A stretch of DNA of 64,000 nucleotides from Pseudophaeobacter arcticus DSM 23566 (GCF_000473205.1 NZ_KI421507.1:2133862-2197861); one strand, 5' to 3'; shown: positions 49,246 through 58,663, numbered from the stretch's first letter. Program-made: numbers and translations. The notes: generated by a model from the letters alone, not told the origin.

Positions 49246-49818
49246 ATGCACGACGGGACCTTTAACTTTTCCTGCTCCTGTGGCTGCTTTGCCGGCCATA
49301 TTTCGGCAGAGGGACAAAAATCCGGGCTTCGGATCTTGTGCCATTGTCCGGATTGTCGCGCGGCTGAGCTCTATCATCATCAACCCGACCCGGTTGAGGG
49401 GGTAGACCTGTTTCAACTGGCGCCGCATGCCATCACCATCACCAAGGGAGCAGAGCACCTGCACCTTCTGCGCCTTGGTCCCAAAGGCCTGTTTCGCTGG
49501 TACGCAGGGTGCTGTGGCACCCCCTTTGCCAATACCCTTTCAAAACCGCAGCTGGCCTTTGCCGGGCTGCGGACAGATCTGTTTGACGACAAGAACGCAC
49601 TCGGCAAGGTCAAAGCCCAGGCCCATGTCCCCCGCCCCGGCAAGCCGCCGCGCAGCCAAGGCATGGCACGCATGGTCTATGGGATCTTCTCACGGATGAT
49701 TACCGCACGCCTGTCCGGCCTGTGGCGTGAGACGCCCTTTTTTGATGTTGAAACCGGCAAGCCAGTGGCGGAGCCAGAGGTGCTGTCAAAAGAGGCCCGC
49801 GCCAAGCTCTACCCCTAG
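49246..49818 (+). CDS. GFA-like / DUF6151-type cysteine-rich protein
   Basis: 190 residues. It opens with SCSCGCFAGHI, then LCHCPDCRAAELYH, and later YAGCCGTPFANTL, so the cysteine spacing is that of a diverged GFA zinc domain. The rest (ARMVYGIFSRMITARLSGLWRETPFFD) is an extra C-terminal helical region not found in short GFA proteins. It follows phaZ by four bases and could be cotranscribed; its function is unknown. The short GFA protein at 16719 is only distantly similar. Confidence 0.75.
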   Translation: MHDGTFNFSCSCGCFAGHISAEGQKSGLRILCHCPDCRAAELYHHQPDPVEGVDLFQLAPHAITITKGAEHLHLLRLGPKGLFRWYAGCCGTPFANTLSKPQLAFAGLRTDLFDDKNALGKVKAQAHVPRPGKPPRSQGMARMVYGIFSRMITARLSGLWRETPFFDVETGKPVAEPEVLSKEARAKLYP

Positions 49819-49850
49819 GGCCTGCGCGCCCCCCCCCCCTGAACAACCTG

Positions 49851-49925
49851 CACAGCCCCTGTCTGCACAGCCCCTGTCTACACGATCCCTGTCTACACGA
49901 TCCCTGTCTGCACGATCCCTGTCGG
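49851..49925. repeat. Five tandem 15-base repeats
   Basis: Units CACAGCCCCTGTCTG, CACAGCCCCTGTCTA, CACGATCCCTGTCTA, CACGATCCCTGTCTG and CACGATCCCTGTCGG, then a partial unit to 49,936. Two variants (CAGCCC and CGATCC) occur in blocks, indicating stepwise duplication. It lies between convergent genes; no spacer structure, so not CRISPR. Confidence 0.9.
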
Positions 49926-49971
49926 TCACGATCCCCGACAGGGTTGAAACTCTGTCTCAGGAAGCGCTGCC

Positions 49972-50709
49972 CTAGGCGGCCTCTGCGCCCACAGGGCTCG
50001 CCAGCCAATGCAACAGCGCCCGGTTGACCGCTTCCGGCTGTTCCAGCCCCGGCAAATGCCCAGCGCCTGCAATGATTTCCAGCCCGGCATGGGGGATCAG
50101 CTCCGCCATGAATTCATGGCGCTTGACCGGCGTCAGGCGGTCATATTCTCCACAAAGGATGAGCGTCGGCACCCGACAGCGCCGCGCTGTCGCCTGCTGG
50201 TCAAGCCGACGTTGCAAAGCCCGGCTTTGATCAACAAACAGCTCCGCCCCCAGATCCAGCCCCATCTCACGCACCAGATTGAGGATATCAAGCCGCCGCG
50301 CCCCCGGAGCCAGCACCTCTGGCGGCAAGGAGAGCTGCAGGGCCTTTTCCAGCCCGCCGGTGCGGGCACTGACAATCAGCGGCTCCCGCATGGATGCCTG
50401 ATCCGGCGTTTCAGACAATGGAGTTGTCGCCATCAGGCAAAGCCGGGTGATCCGTTCCGGGGCGCGGCGCAAAATCTCCAGTGCCACGATCCCCCCCATC
50501 GACAGGCCAACCAGAGCAAACTTTGCGGGCAGCATTGACAGGATATGCGTCGCAATATCTTCGATGCGCGCCCCGCCATGCAGAGGTGCGACCATAACCG
50601 GAGCCTGTACAGACAGGGCCTGCAGCTGCGGCGTAAAGACCCGCGCATCACACATCATGCCCGGCAAAAACACCACGGGTTCGCGCCCCCAATTCCCTGC
50701 TTGCTCCAT
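49972..50709 (-). CDS. Alpha/beta hydrolase
   Basis: 245 residues. Nucleophile Ser70 in LVGLSMGGIVALEIL, oxyanion region VFLPGMMCDARVF, aspartate in CGEYDRLTPV and histidine in GAGHLPGLEQPEAV give a complete triad. The pattern resembles MhpC/RsbQ-like esterases without cap specialisation. Substrate unknown. The gene stands alone. A 219-base gap without features follows on its upstream side. Confidence 0.85.
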   Translation of the reverse strand: MEQAGNWGREPVVFLPGMMCDARVFTPQLQALSVQAPVMVAPLHGGARIEDIATHILSMLPAKFALVGLSMGGIVALEILRRAPERITRLCLMATTPLSETPDQASMREPLIVSARTGGLEKALQLSLPPEVLAPGARRLDILNLVREMGLDLGAELFVDQSRALQRRLDQQATARRCRVPTLILCGEYDRLTPVKRHEFMAELIPHAGLEIIAGAGHLPGLEQPEAVNRALLHWLASPVGAEAA

Positions 50710-50928
50710 GCCGCCCTACCTTTATCGCGTTGATCTTGAAATACTATCTTCTGGGACAGCTTCTGGAGAGTTCAAACCAGCCTCGCGTGTCTCCCCCTCA
50801 CTCTTGCGGTGACTTTCCTTCGGGAGCAAGAGATATTCCCGCCAGATCCGCACGCAAGCGCAGATCCTGTCGGACCCAGCAGTGGCTCGGAAAGGATCTG
50901 CGGTGGCTTGACGACACCGCAGGAAAAA

Positions 50929-51360
50929 TCAGTATCCGTCCCAGCGAAAGGCACCATTGTCGGCCAGCGGTGAAAACGGGTTATGCGCCACTTCCCAGAT
51001 ATGGCCATCGGGTGCTCTGAAATAGCCGATATAGCCCCCCCAAAACACCTCGCCGCCTGGGCGCAGGATTTCCCCGCCAGCCTCCCTGGCAAGCGCCAGC
51101 ATATCATCCACCTCTTCGCGGCTGCGGGTATTGTAGCTCAGCGTCATCGCGCCGGTGCCCAGGGCCTCAACCGGCAGTCCGATGTCCTCTGCCAGTTTGT
51201 CCAGAGGATACAGCCCCAGCGTCTGCGAGATCAGATCAAAAGCAACCACGCCGTCCGGGCTTTCGACCGCTTGCCAGCCCAGCGCCGCATAAAAGGCGGC
51301 AGCCTGTTCAATATCCGGCACCCCGAGGGTGATCAAACTCACCCGTTGTTCCATGGTCAT
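50929..51360 (-). CDS. VOC-family (glyoxalase-like) protein
   Basis: 143 residues with two beta-alpha-beta-beta-beta modules: RVSLITLGVPDIEQAAAFYAALGW and the second beginning ALGTGAMTLSYNTRSREEVDDML, ending APDGHIWEVAHNP. The last is the common VOC signature with a metal-ligand glutamate. The order resembles lactoylglutathione-lyase-like proteins of unknown substrate. A second ATG two codons downstream is an equal start option. Confidence 0.82.
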   Translation of the reverse strand: MTMEQRVSLITLGVPDIEQAAAFYAALGWQAVESPDGVVAFDLISQTLGLYPLDKLAEDIGLPVEALGTGAMTLSYNTRSREEVDDMLALAREAGGEILRPGGEVFWGGYIGYFRAPDGHIWEVAHNPFSPLADNGAFRWDGY

Positions 51361-51425
51361 AACCTCTCCTTTCGCCTCTAGATCCCGTACTCTGGCCTCA
51401 AAATCCGCCCATAGCTGGCAACCGG

Positions 51426-52166
51426 CTAAAGCAACTCGGATATGGATGTTTCAATTAGTTTCAGACAGGCATCATCCGAAAACCGATGGTCCGCATCCTT
51501 GACCAGGTTCAGCCGCATGTCCACACAGGTTGCATGATGCAAAAGCCGCAGCGCCGTGTCCGTCGAGACGGCTGTATCAGCCGTCCCCTGCAAACAGCGC
51601 ACCGGAAAGGGCAGGTCCAGCGCCTGCCGCAGCACCAGTCGGTTGCGGCCATCTTCGATCATGCGTTTGCTGATGCGGTAAGGCTCCATGTAATCGCTGG
51701 GCAACTCAACATATCCCTGCGCCTCCAGTTCGGCCTTCTGTGCTGCGCTAAAATTGGCCCAATAGCCGTCTTCCGTGAAATCCGGCGCTGCGGCAATGGT
51801 CACCATGCCCTGGATACGCTCGGGCAGGGCCCTGGCCAGAAGCAGCGCCTGCCATCCCCCCATGGACGATCCCACAATCAGCAAGGGTCCTGTGGTCAAC
51901 GCAGAGACGGCAGCAAGGGTATCCTCATGCCAATCCCCGATACAGCCTTCCTCAAACCGCCCCGAACTTTCGCCATGGCCAGAATAGTCGAACCGTAAGA
52001 ACCCCAGACCAGCTGATTTGGCCCAGGCCTCCAGATGGAGCGCCTTGGTTCCCTCCATGTCGGATTTGAGCCCCCCGAGGAAGACAAGCGTCACCCCCGC
52101 CCCCCTATGCAAGTGATAGGCAATAGAGCGCCCCTGTTCGGTGGTCAGAAACGTCGCTGCAGCCAT
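51426..52166 (-). CDS. Alpha/beta hydrolase (serine hydrolase, ABHD10-like)
   Basis: 246 residues. HG-type oxyanion motif is FLGGLKSDMEG, followed by FDYSGHGESSG. The nucleophile is Ser101 in IVGSSMGGWQALL, the aspartate is in LQGTADTAVS and the histidine in VKDADHRFSDD. This full pattern matches alphaproteobacterial relatives of ABHD10, which cleave acyl or glucuronide esters. Substrate unknown. The gene is monocistronic, next to a VOC gene on the same strand. Confidence 0.85.
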   Translation of the reverse strand: MAAATFLTTEQGRSIAYHLHRGAGVTLVFLGGLKSDMEGTKALHLEAWAKSAGLGFLRFDYSGHGESSGRFEEGCIGDWHEDTLAAVSALTTGPLLIVGSSMGGWQALLLARALPERIQGMVTIAAAPDFTEDGYWANFSAAQKAELEAQGYVELPSDYMEPYRISKRMIEDGRNRLVLRQALDLPFPVRCLQGTADTAVSTDTALRLLHHATCVDMRLNLVKDADHRFSDDACLKLIETSISELL

Positions 52167-52364
52167 GTCTGTGCACTCCCTTATTGGCTATCTCTGGGTC
52201 CAGATGTGTCACGCAATGCGCGAGGCTGCAATTGTCAAAACCGCCCCGCCCCCAAGTTGCCCCCGCAGGCAAAGGACAACAGCCAGACTTGCTCCCCCCG
52301 CCCAGAGCTTTTAGGTTGCGCCAGATGGCCAGCGCCGCGCCCGGCGACGCCACAGGGATCTACG

Positions 52365-53372
52365 ATGACACAGATATTCTACCGCGGCGGCCATGCGATG
52401 CTCTGCCTGACAATTGTCCTGTCCGGATGCTGGGCCTCACTGGCACTGTGGTACCGCCTGCCCTTTGGCAGCATCACCCGTCTGGGGTGCGCCACCGGGT
52501 TTGCCCTCCTGACGCTGGCCGTGATCCTTGGCCTCTTCCACCCGCGACGGCTGCGCGGCCTTGCCACTTATTGTCTGGCGCTGGCCGCGGTCTGCATCTG
52601 GTGGACCAGCCTCACCCCCCCTGCGGACAGAAACTGGGCCATGGATGTGGAGCGTCAGGTTACGGGGCGGCTCACCGGCTCGACCCTCACGCTCGAGAAT
52701 ATTCGCAACTTCACCTGGCGCAGCCCGGTGGATTTTGACGCCAACTGGGAAACCCGCAGCTATGACCTCGACCAACTGGAAAGCCTGGATCTCTTCATGT
52801 CCTATTGGTCCGGAAAGACCATCGCCCATATGATCATCAGCTTTGGCTTTGCCGATGGCGAACAACTCGCCTGGTCAGTGGAGGTCCGCCGCCAGATCGG
52901 TGGGGGCTTCTCTCCCCTGGCTGATATGTTCAAAACCAATACCCTGTCGCTCATCGCCGCTGATGAACGCGACCTGCTGGGCACGCGTACCAACGCGCGG
53001 GGCGAAGATGTCCAGCTCTACCGCACAAACACCAGCCCGCAAAAGGCCCGCGCCCTGTTATTGCACTATGTGGCTGCTGCCAACCAACTGGCGGATCAGC
53101 CGCAGTGGTACAATTCGCTGTTTTCCAATTGCACCACCGTGGTGTTTCAAATGATCCGCACAATTGTGGGCGATGTTCCGCTGGACTGGCGTGTCATGGC
53201 CAATGGGTACCTGCCCCAATATGCCTATGATGCAGGCGTTCTCGCCAGCCGCTTGCCGCTGCAGGAGCTGACCGAAAAGGGCCGCATCACTGCCCGTGCC
53301 CAGGCGCATGGCATCACCCCTGACTATTCCCGGATAATCCGCCAGGGCGTTCCTGCCCCACTGCAAAAGTGA
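52365..53372 (+). CDS. DUF4105 membrane-anchored protein
   Basis: 335 residues. Three hydrophobic helices occupy residues 10-85 (MLCLTIVLSGCWASLALWY, ATGFALLTLAVILGLF and LATYCLALAAVCIWW). The periplasmic DUF4105 domain then includes WETRSYDLDQLESLDLFMSYWSGKTIAHMIISFGFAD and a YNSLFSNCTTVVFQMIR motif whose Asn-Cys pair resembles a papain-like/NlpC active site together with the upstream histidine. The family is uncharacterised; a peptidase role is speculation from these residues. The ATG at 52365 has AGGGAT upstream. Confidence 0.8.
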   Translation: MTQIFYRGGHAMLCLTIVLSGCWASLALWYRLPFGSITRLGCATGFALLTLAVILGLFHPRRLRGLATYCLALAAVCIWWTSLTPPADRNWAMDVERQVTGRLTGSTLTLENIRNFTWRSPVDFDANWETRSYDLDQLESLDLFMSYWSGKTIAHMIISFGFADGEQLAWSVEVRRQIGGGFSPLADMFKTNTLSLIAADERDLLGTRTNARGEDVQLYRTNTSPQKARALLLHYVAAANQLADQPQWYNSLFSNCTTVVFQMIRTIVGDVPLDWRVMANGYLPQYAYDAGVLASRLPLQELTEKGRITARAQAHGITPDYSRIIRQGVPAPLQK

Positions 53373-53579
53373 CCTAGGTAAACTGAACCGGCCCCGGACT
53401 TTTCATTTGGCCCCAAATATCCCGGGGAGCGCGAGGGGCTGGCCCCTCGCCCTGTTGGCAGTCACCATCTTGCCCATCCCGACCTTGACAGAGGCTGGCG
53501 CACCTGCGAAATCACCCTCATCACATAACCCGCAACCGGGCGTTCAGTGGGCGCCAAACCGACGAGGAGCAGCCAGACC

Positions 53580-55526
53580 ATGGCCCAAATCTCTCTCACA
53601 TTTCCCGATGGCAACGCACGCAGCTACGCGGCAGGCATTACCGCTGCCGAAGTTGCCGCCGATATCTCCACCTCGCTTGCCAAAAAAGCCATCTCAGCCA
53701 CCCTTGACGGCCAGCACTGGGATCTGCAGTGGCCAATCCAGGCCGATGCCGCAATTGCCCTGCACACCCTCAAGGATGAGCCCCAGGCAAATGAGCTGAT
53801 CCGTCACGACCTTGCCCATGTCATGGCCCGTGCGGTGCAGGAGCTGTGGCCGGATACCAAGGTTACCATCGGTCCGGTCATTGAAAACGGCTGGTATTAT
53901 GACTTTGACCGCGCCGAGCCTTTCACGCCGGAAGACCTGGGCGTGATCGAGAAAAAGATGAAAGAAATCATCAACAAACGCGAAGCAGTGCGGACCGAAG
54001 TTTGGGACCGTCAGCGCGCCATTGATTTCTACACCGCCAATGATGAGCCCTATAAGGTCGAACTGATCGACGCCATTCCCGGCGATGAGCCGCTGCGGAT
54101 GTATTGGCATGGCGACTGGCAGGATCTCTGCCGCGGCCCCCACCTGCAGCACACCGGTCAGTTGCCCGGGGACGCCTTCAAACTGATGTCCATTGCAGGC
54201 GCCTATTGGCGCGGCGACAGCAACCGCGCCATGTTGCAGCGGATCTACGGCGTCGCCTTTACCGGCAAGGAAAAGCTCAAGGCCCATCTCACCATGCTGG
54301 AAGAGGCCGCCAAACGCGATCACCGCAAGCTGGGCCGCGAAATGAACCTCTTCCACATGCAGGAAGAGGCCCCCGGTATGGTGTTCTGGCACCCCAATGG
54401 CTGGCGCGTCTACACCCAGCTACAGGACTACATGCGCCGCATGCAGGACAGCCATGGTTACGTGGAGGTCAACACCCCGCAGGTGGTGAACCGCAAGCTC
54501 TGGGAGGCCTCGGGCCACTGGGACAACTACCAGGAAAACATGTTCATCGTTGAGGTCGACGAAGAACACGCCCGCGAAAAGGCGGTGAATGCGCTCAAAC
54601 CGATGAACTGCCCCTGCCACATCCAGATCTTCAACCAGGGTCTGAAATCCTACCGCGACCTGCCGCTGCGGATGGCCGAATTTGGCTCCTGCAACCGGTA
54701 TGAGCCCTCCGGCGCCATGCATGGCATCATGCGGGTGCGCGGCTTTACCCAGGATGACGGCCATATTTTCTGCACCCCCGATCAGGTCGAATCCGAGACC
54801 AAGGAATTTGTTTCCTTCCTCGCCAAGGTCTACAAGGACCTCGGGTTTGAGAAATGGCGTGTGAAACTCTCCACCCGTCCGGAAAAACGGGTCGGTACCG
54901 AGGAAAGCTGGGATCAGGCCGAGGCGGCGCTTGCCGCAGGTATTCAGGCCGCCGGATACGACTACGAGATCCAGGAGGGCGAAGGCGCCTTTTACGGGCC
55001 AAAGCTCGAATTTGTGCTCACCGACGCCATTGGCCGCGACTGGCAATGCGGCACGCTGCAGATTGACCCCAACCTGCCCGAACGTCTGGACGCCAGCTAT
55101 ATTGGTCAGGACGGCGACAAGCACCGCCCGCTGATGCTGCACCGTGCAACTCTGGGCTCGTTCGAGCGTTTCATCGGCATCCTGATCGAGGAACATGCCG
55201 GCAAGCTGCCCTTCTGGCTCGCGCCGCGTCAGGTGGTTGTCGCTTCCATCACCTCGGATGCGGATGACTACGTGCAAGAGGTCGTGGCCCAGCTGCAGGC
55301 CGTTGGTGTGCGCGCCGAGGCGGATATTCGCAATGAAAAGATCAACTACAAGGTCCGCGAACATTCACTGGGCAAGGTTCCGGTGATCCTGGCCATTGGT
55401 CATCGCGAAGTGGAAGAGCGCACGGTATCGATCCGCCGTCTGGGGGAAAAGCAGACCCGGGTCGACAGTCTCGAGAATGTTACAAAGGCACTCAAGATCG
55501 AAGCAACCGCGCCAGACCTTCTGTAA
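53580..55526 (+). CDS. thrS: Threonyl-tRNA synthetase
   Basis: 648 residues. Domains in order: TGS (about 1-60, [16 protein letters not shown]), the editing domain ([35 protein letters not shown], with the conserved HxxxH-type residues), the class II core ([10 protein letters not shown] holding a zinc ligand, [14 protein letters not shown] as motif 2, and the C-terminal motif 3 [13 protein letters not shown]) and the anticodon domain ([12 protein letters not shown]). GAGGAG precedes the ATG; a GTG at 53547 is weaker. The gene is followed by a strong terminator. Confidence 0.96.
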   Translation: MAQISLTFPDGNARSYAAGITAAEVAADISTSLAKKAISATLDGQHWDLQWPIQADAAIALHTLKDEPQANELIRHDLAHVMARAVQELWPDTKVTIGPVIENGWYYDFDRAEPFTPEDLGVIEKKMKEIINKREAVRTEVWDRQRAIDFYTANDEPYKVELIDAIPGDEPLRMYWHGDWQDLCRGPHLQHTGQLPGDAFKLMSIAGAYWRGDSNRAMLQRIYGVAFTGKEKLKAHLTMLEEAAKRDHRKLGREMNLFHMQEEAPGMVFWHPNGWRVYTQLQDYMRRMQDSHGYVEVNTPQVVNRKLWEASGHWDNYQENMFIVEVDEEHAREKAVNALKPMNCPCHIQIFNQGLKSYRDLPLRMAEFGSCNRYEPSGAMHGIMRVRGFTQDDGHIFCTPDQVESETKEFVSFLAKVYKDLGFEKWRVKLSTRPEKRVGTEESWDQAEAALAAGIQAAGYDYEIQEGEGAFYGPKLEFVLTDAIGRDWQCGTLQIDPNLPERLDASYIGQDGDKHRPLMLHRATLGSFERFIGILIEEHAGKLPFWLAPRQVVVASITSDADDYVQEVVAQLQAVGVRAEADIRNEKINYKVREHSLGKVPVILAIGHREVEERTVSIRRLGEKQTRVDSLENVTKALKIEATAPDLL

Positions 55527-55551
55527 CATTTGGCCAATATTGATCACTTGG

Positions 55552-55576
55552 CGGCCCCCATCTGGGGGCCGTTTTG
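55552..55576 (+). terminator. Terminator after thrS
   Basis: CGGCCCCC (55552-55559) pairs with GGGGGCCG (55564-55571) around ATCT, followed by TTTT. Confidence 0.9.
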
Positions 55577-55688
55577 TTTCACAACATCAGAATTCCACTT
55601 GTTTTCAGCGCACTAGGCGGCACCTTTGGTCACGGCTGCTGACGCGCGCGTGAGACACGCTCTCGTGACTTAAACTCTTCCTTGCATC

Positions 55689-55731
55689 GGGTTAGGTTTT
55701 TGCTGTCAACAAGACAGCGTAAGACTAACCC
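55689..55731 (+). promoter_or_regulatory. Long leader hairpin of the bufferin operon
   Basis: Outer arms GGGTTAG (55689-55695) and CTAACCC (55725-55731) and inner arms GCTGTC (55702-55707) and GACAGC (55713-55718) are exact complements around an AACAA loop. The six-base segments between arms can add several A-U and G-U pairs, giving an almost continuous 19-base stem. It ends just before the AAAAGGAA ribosome site of bufA. No T run follows, so it is not a simple terminator; an mRNA stabiliser, a regulatory RNA element or an operator is possible. Confidence 0.65.
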
Positions 55732-55747
55732 AAAAGGAATTCATGAG

Positions 55748-56053
55748 ATGTCGAAAACCTCCAAATCTTTCGCCGTAGCCAGTGCCGTGGCAGCCGCTCT
55801 GACCGCCGCAGCCACCCTGCCGGCCGCCGCCGGCACTAAGGAAAAATGCTATGGCGTGTCCCTTGCCGGTCAGAATGACTGCGCCGCGGGCCCCGGCACC
55901 ACCTGCGCTGGCACCTCCACTGTTGATTATCAGGGCAACGCCTGGACCCTGGTTGATGCTGGCACCTGTGCCGACATGGAAATCCCCGCCGCCGCCGATG
56001 GCACTCAACGCCATGGCGCGCTGGAAGCGCTGGAGCGCGATCTGCCTGAATAA
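55748..56053 (+). CDS. bufA1: Bufferin-type precursor peptide (DUF2282)
   Basis: 101 residues. A Sec-type signal (residues 1-28, [21 protein letters not shown]) precedes a mature part with four cysteines at 34, 45, 53 and 74: [25 protein letters not shown], and AGTCADM. This is the DUF2282/BufA1 pattern. In Caulobacter such peptides are modified on cysteines by an MNIO enzyme and exported as copper-binding bufferins. GTCADM replaces the more common GTC(E/D) segment. The next genes encode the matching partners. A hairpin lies in its leader. Stop to next start is 259 bases. Confidence 0.92.
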   Translation: MSKTSKSFAVASAVAAALTAAATLPAAAGTKEKCYGVSLAGQNDCAAGPGTTCAGTSTVDYQGNAWTLVDAGTCADMEIPAAADGTQRHGALEALERDLPE

Positions 56054-56312
56054 ATCAGGCTTTGCACAACCCCCAAGGGGGCGGGCAATGCGCTGCCCTC
56101 TTGGATTACCAGCACAAACCACCCCGCTTCCTGCCCGCCCGCACCCTCCCCGGACACTGACACAGGCTATTGATTTGGCCGGTGTGACCGGTGTTCTGGC
56201 CGGTATCTGGGCCAGTATCTGGGCCTTTGCCTGGAGGTAGTTTGGGGCCGCTCACCTCTGCCGCTTAATCCCAGATCTGACTTGATCGGATCCGCCTGAT
56301 ACGAGATCTGCC

Positions 56313-57203
56313 ATGCCTCAGCCCATCGCCAATAGATCCCTGCCGGATGCGCCCGGTGTCGGCTACAAACCGCAGCATTTTGCCGAGATCATGGACCAGC
56401 CCGATCCGGTGCAATGGCTGGAGATTCACGCCGAAAACTATATGGGCGCGGGCGGACGTCCCCTGGCCCAGCTGCGCCATCTTGCGGGAAAATTTGCCAT
56501 CTCGGTACATGGGGTTGGCCTGTCGATCGGCGGTGAAGCCCCGCTGGACCCAGAGCATCTGTCCCGGTTGAAACACCTGGTGAGCTGGCTCAACCCAGCC
56601 AGCTTTTCTGAACACCTTGCCTGGTCCACCCATGAGGGGCAGTTTTACAATGACCTGCTGCCGCTGCCCTATACGGATGCCACGCTGGCCCGGGTCTGCA
56701 CCCATATTGATCAGCTGCAAGAGGTGATCGGCCGCCCAATGCTGCTGGAAAATCCCTCCAGCTATCTTGCCTTTGCCGAAAGCACCTGGTCAGAACCAGA
56801 TTTCCTGGCGGAGATCAGCCGTCGCACCGGCTGCGGATTGCTGCTGGATGTCAACAATGTCTTTGTCTCTGCCACCAATCTGGAGTTCTCTCCGCAGGGC
56901 TACATTGATGCCTTTGCCTTGGACAAGGTGGGGGAGATCCACCTCGGCGGCCACGACGAAGACGCCGACGATCAGGGGCGCCCGCTGTTGATCGACAGCC
57001 ATGGCCGCGCGGTGATTGATCCGGTCTGGGCCCTGCTGGACTACACGCTGGAGCGTTCAGGCGCCAAACCGGTGCTGATTGAATGGGACAATGATGTCCC
57101 CGACTGGCCCACCCTGGCCGCCGAAGCGGAGCGCGCCGCTTTTGCCCTGGCAAACCTGCCCACCAGGACCCCTGAAGCCGCAGCGCAGCAAGTTCCGGTA
57201 TGA
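56313..57203 (+). CDS. bufB1: MNIO-family (DUF692) peptide-modifying enzyme BufB
   Basis: 296 residues of the TIM-barrel DUF692 family. Metal-site motifs: WLEIHAENYM (His39, Glu41, Asn42), VHGVGLSIGG (His66), LLENPSSYL, LLLDVNNVFVSA and IHLGGHDEDADD. MNIO enzymes use mixed-valent iron and oxygen to convert cysteines to oxazolone-thioamide or thiooxazole groups. The gene overlaps the DUF2063 gene by four bases. GVGYKPQHFAEIM in the N terminus is the family start. Its substrate should be the upstream DUF2282 peptide. Confidence 0.94.
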   Translation: MPQPIANRSLPDAPGVGYKPQHFAEIMDQPDPVQWLEIHAENYMGAGGRPLAQLRHLAGKFAISVHGVGLSIGGEAPLDPEHLSRLKHLVSWLNPASFSEHLAWSTHEGQFYNDLLPLPYTDATLARVCTHIDQLQEVIGRPMLLENPSSYLAFAESTWSEPDFLAEISRRTGCGLLLDVNNVFVSATNLEFSPQGYIDAFALDKVGEIHLGGHDEDADDQGRPLLIDSHGRAVIDPVWALLDYTLERSGAKPVLIEWDNDVPDWPTLAAEAERAAFALANLPTRTPEAAAQQVPV

Positions 57204-57994
57204 GCAAGGACACAAAATCCCAATTGCCCCAGGTTCCGCAGGTCGATCAGGCGCAGTTCATCACCGCACTGATGGATGCTGCCGTGCCGGTGCCCACCGG
57301 GCTGGTTGATCAGGACGCGGCAGCCGCCGGGCGTCGTTTCTCTGTCTATCGCAACAATGTCGCGGTCTCTCTGACCGAGGCAATGCACAGCGCCTTTCCG
57401 GTGATCGCCAAGCTTTTGGGGCGCGAAAACATGGATGGGTTATCTGGCCTCTATCTGCGCGCCCATCCCCCCAGTTCCCCCCTGATGATGTTTTACGGCG
57501 CTGAGTTCCCCGCCTTTCTGGAGGGAATGCCGCAGCTGGATCATCTTGGATATCTCGGGGATGTGGCCCGGCTGGAGCTGGCCCTGCGCCATGCCTATCA
57601 CGCCGCCGATGCCACGGCCATTGACCCGTTGCAGCTGGCTGGCCTGTCGGAACAGAGGCTGTTGGAGACCAGGCTTTGCCTTGCCCCGGCGCTGCATCTG
57701 TTGCGCTCCCCCTGGCCAATACATGCGATCTGGCGCTTCAACACCGAAGACGCCGCGCCAAAACCACAGGCAGGCGCGCAGGTGGTGGTGATCACCCGCC
57801 CCGAGTTCGATCCCCTGCCCCAGCTGGTCAGCGCCGCCGACGCCACCTGGATTGAGGCTCTGATGCGGGGGGCAAGCATTGGTGAGGCCCTGAGCCAAGC
57901 CCAAAATATAGATAGCGATTTTGACCTCAGCTCCCCACTCACCCTGCTGTTGCAGGGCGGAGCCATCACTGGACTAGAAGAAAGCAAAGGGTAA
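57200..57994 (+). CDS. bufC1: DUF2063 MNIO partner BufC
   Basis: 264 residues. The N-terminal DUF2063 domain (FSVYRNNVAVSLTEAMHSAFPVIAKLLG, then MMFYGAEFPAFLE and LGYLGDVARLELALRHAYHAAD) is full length, and the C-terminal part is a small beta-rich domain. In bufferin and related MNIO systems this partner binds the precursor peptide and presents it to the MNIO enzyme. The start overlaps bufB by four bases, and the next gene follows by four bases, so all are one transcript. Confidence 0.92.
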   Translation: MSKDTKSQLPQVPQVDQAQFITALMDAAVPVPTGLVDQDAAAAGRRFSVYRNNVAVSLTEAMHSAFPVIAKLLGRENMDGLSGLYLRAHPPSSPLMMFYGAEFPAFLEGMPQLDHLGYLGDVARLELALRHAYHAADATAIDPLQLAGLSEQRLLETRLCLAPALHLLRSPWPIHAIWRFNTEDAAPKPQAGAQVVVITRPEFDPLPQLVSAADATWIEALMRGASIGEALSQAQNIDSDFDLSSPLTLLLQGGAITGLEESKG

Positions 57995-57998
57995 CGAC

Positions 57999-58562
57999 AT
58001 GCACGCACTTGTCACCATTCACAACGCCGTTTTTGACCTGGTAGAAAAAGCTGGCAGCTGGGTATTGCCGCTGGCGGCACGCTTTGTCTTTGCCGCCACC
58101 CTGCTGCTCTATTATTGGAACTCTGGCCTGACCAAACTGGGCGATGGTTTCTTTGGGTTGTTCAGTCCCTCGGTCGGGGCCTATTCTCAGATCTTTCCCA
58201 AACAGCTCGAAGCTGTGGGCTATGATGTTTCCGAATTTGGACTATTCCAGCAGCTGGTTGTTCTTGCGGGCACCTATGCCGAGTTCATCCTGCCGCTGTT
58301 GATCCTGCTGGGCCTGTTCACCCGGTTGGCGGCACTGGGCATGATTGGTTTTATCGCAGTTCAGTCATTGACCGATGTCATTGGCCATGGTGCCACCGAC
58401 GCCAAAACCCTGGGGGCCCTGTTCGACCGCTTCCCCGATAGTGTCATCATGGATCAACGCCTGTTCTGGGTCTTTGTTCTTGCCGTGCTGGTGATCAAAG
58501 GCGCAGGTGCTTTGTCCCTGGATACTGTATTAAAGCGCCGTCTTGAAACTGAGGCGATGTAA
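57999..58562 (+). CDS. bufD1: DoxX-family membrane protein (BufD)
   Basis: 187 residues with four membrane helices of the DoxX family: LAARFVFAATLLLYYWNSGLTKL, LVVLAGTYAEFILPLLILLGLF, LAALGMIGFIAVQSLTDVIGH and LFWVFVLAVLVIKGAGALSLD. DoxX proteins commonly end DUF2282-MNIO-DUF2063 operons (called BufD). The role may be quinone or electron exchange during peptide modification or transport; not established. It ends 18 bases before a strong terminator. Confidence 0.9.
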   Translation: MHALVTIHNAVFDLVEKAGSWVLPLAARFVFAATLLLYYWNSGLTKLGDGFFGLFSPSVGAYSQIFPKQLEAVGYDVSEFGLFQQLVVLAGTYAEFILPLLILLGLFTRLAALGMIGFIAVQSLTDVIGHGATDAKTLGALFDRFPDSVIMDQRLFWVFVLAVLVIKGAGALSLDTVLKRRLETEAM

Positions 58563-58580
58563 TCCCCCCATAATTCAAGC

Positions 58581-58615
58581 AAAAGGCGCCCTGCTCCCAG
58601 CAGCGGCGCCTTTTT
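58581..58615 (+). terminator. Terminator of the bufferin operon
   Basis: GGCGCC (58585-58590) pairs with GGCGCC (58605-58610), and CTGCT with AGCAG inside, around CCC; five T follow. A-tract on the left also suits the convergent arsC-like gene. Confidence 0.92.
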
Positions 58616-58663
58616 CACATCTTATGACAGGCGCGAGTTAAGACAGGCGCGAGGCCTGTGTTC

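Noticed and set aside
49851..49936. CRISPR array
   Set aside because: Units are contiguous without spacers and there are no cas genes.
55748..57994. Methanobactin-type operon
   Set aside because: The MNIO and partner look similar, but the precursor is a DUF2282 peptide with a Sec signal and the DoxX gene follows; this is the bufferin pattern.
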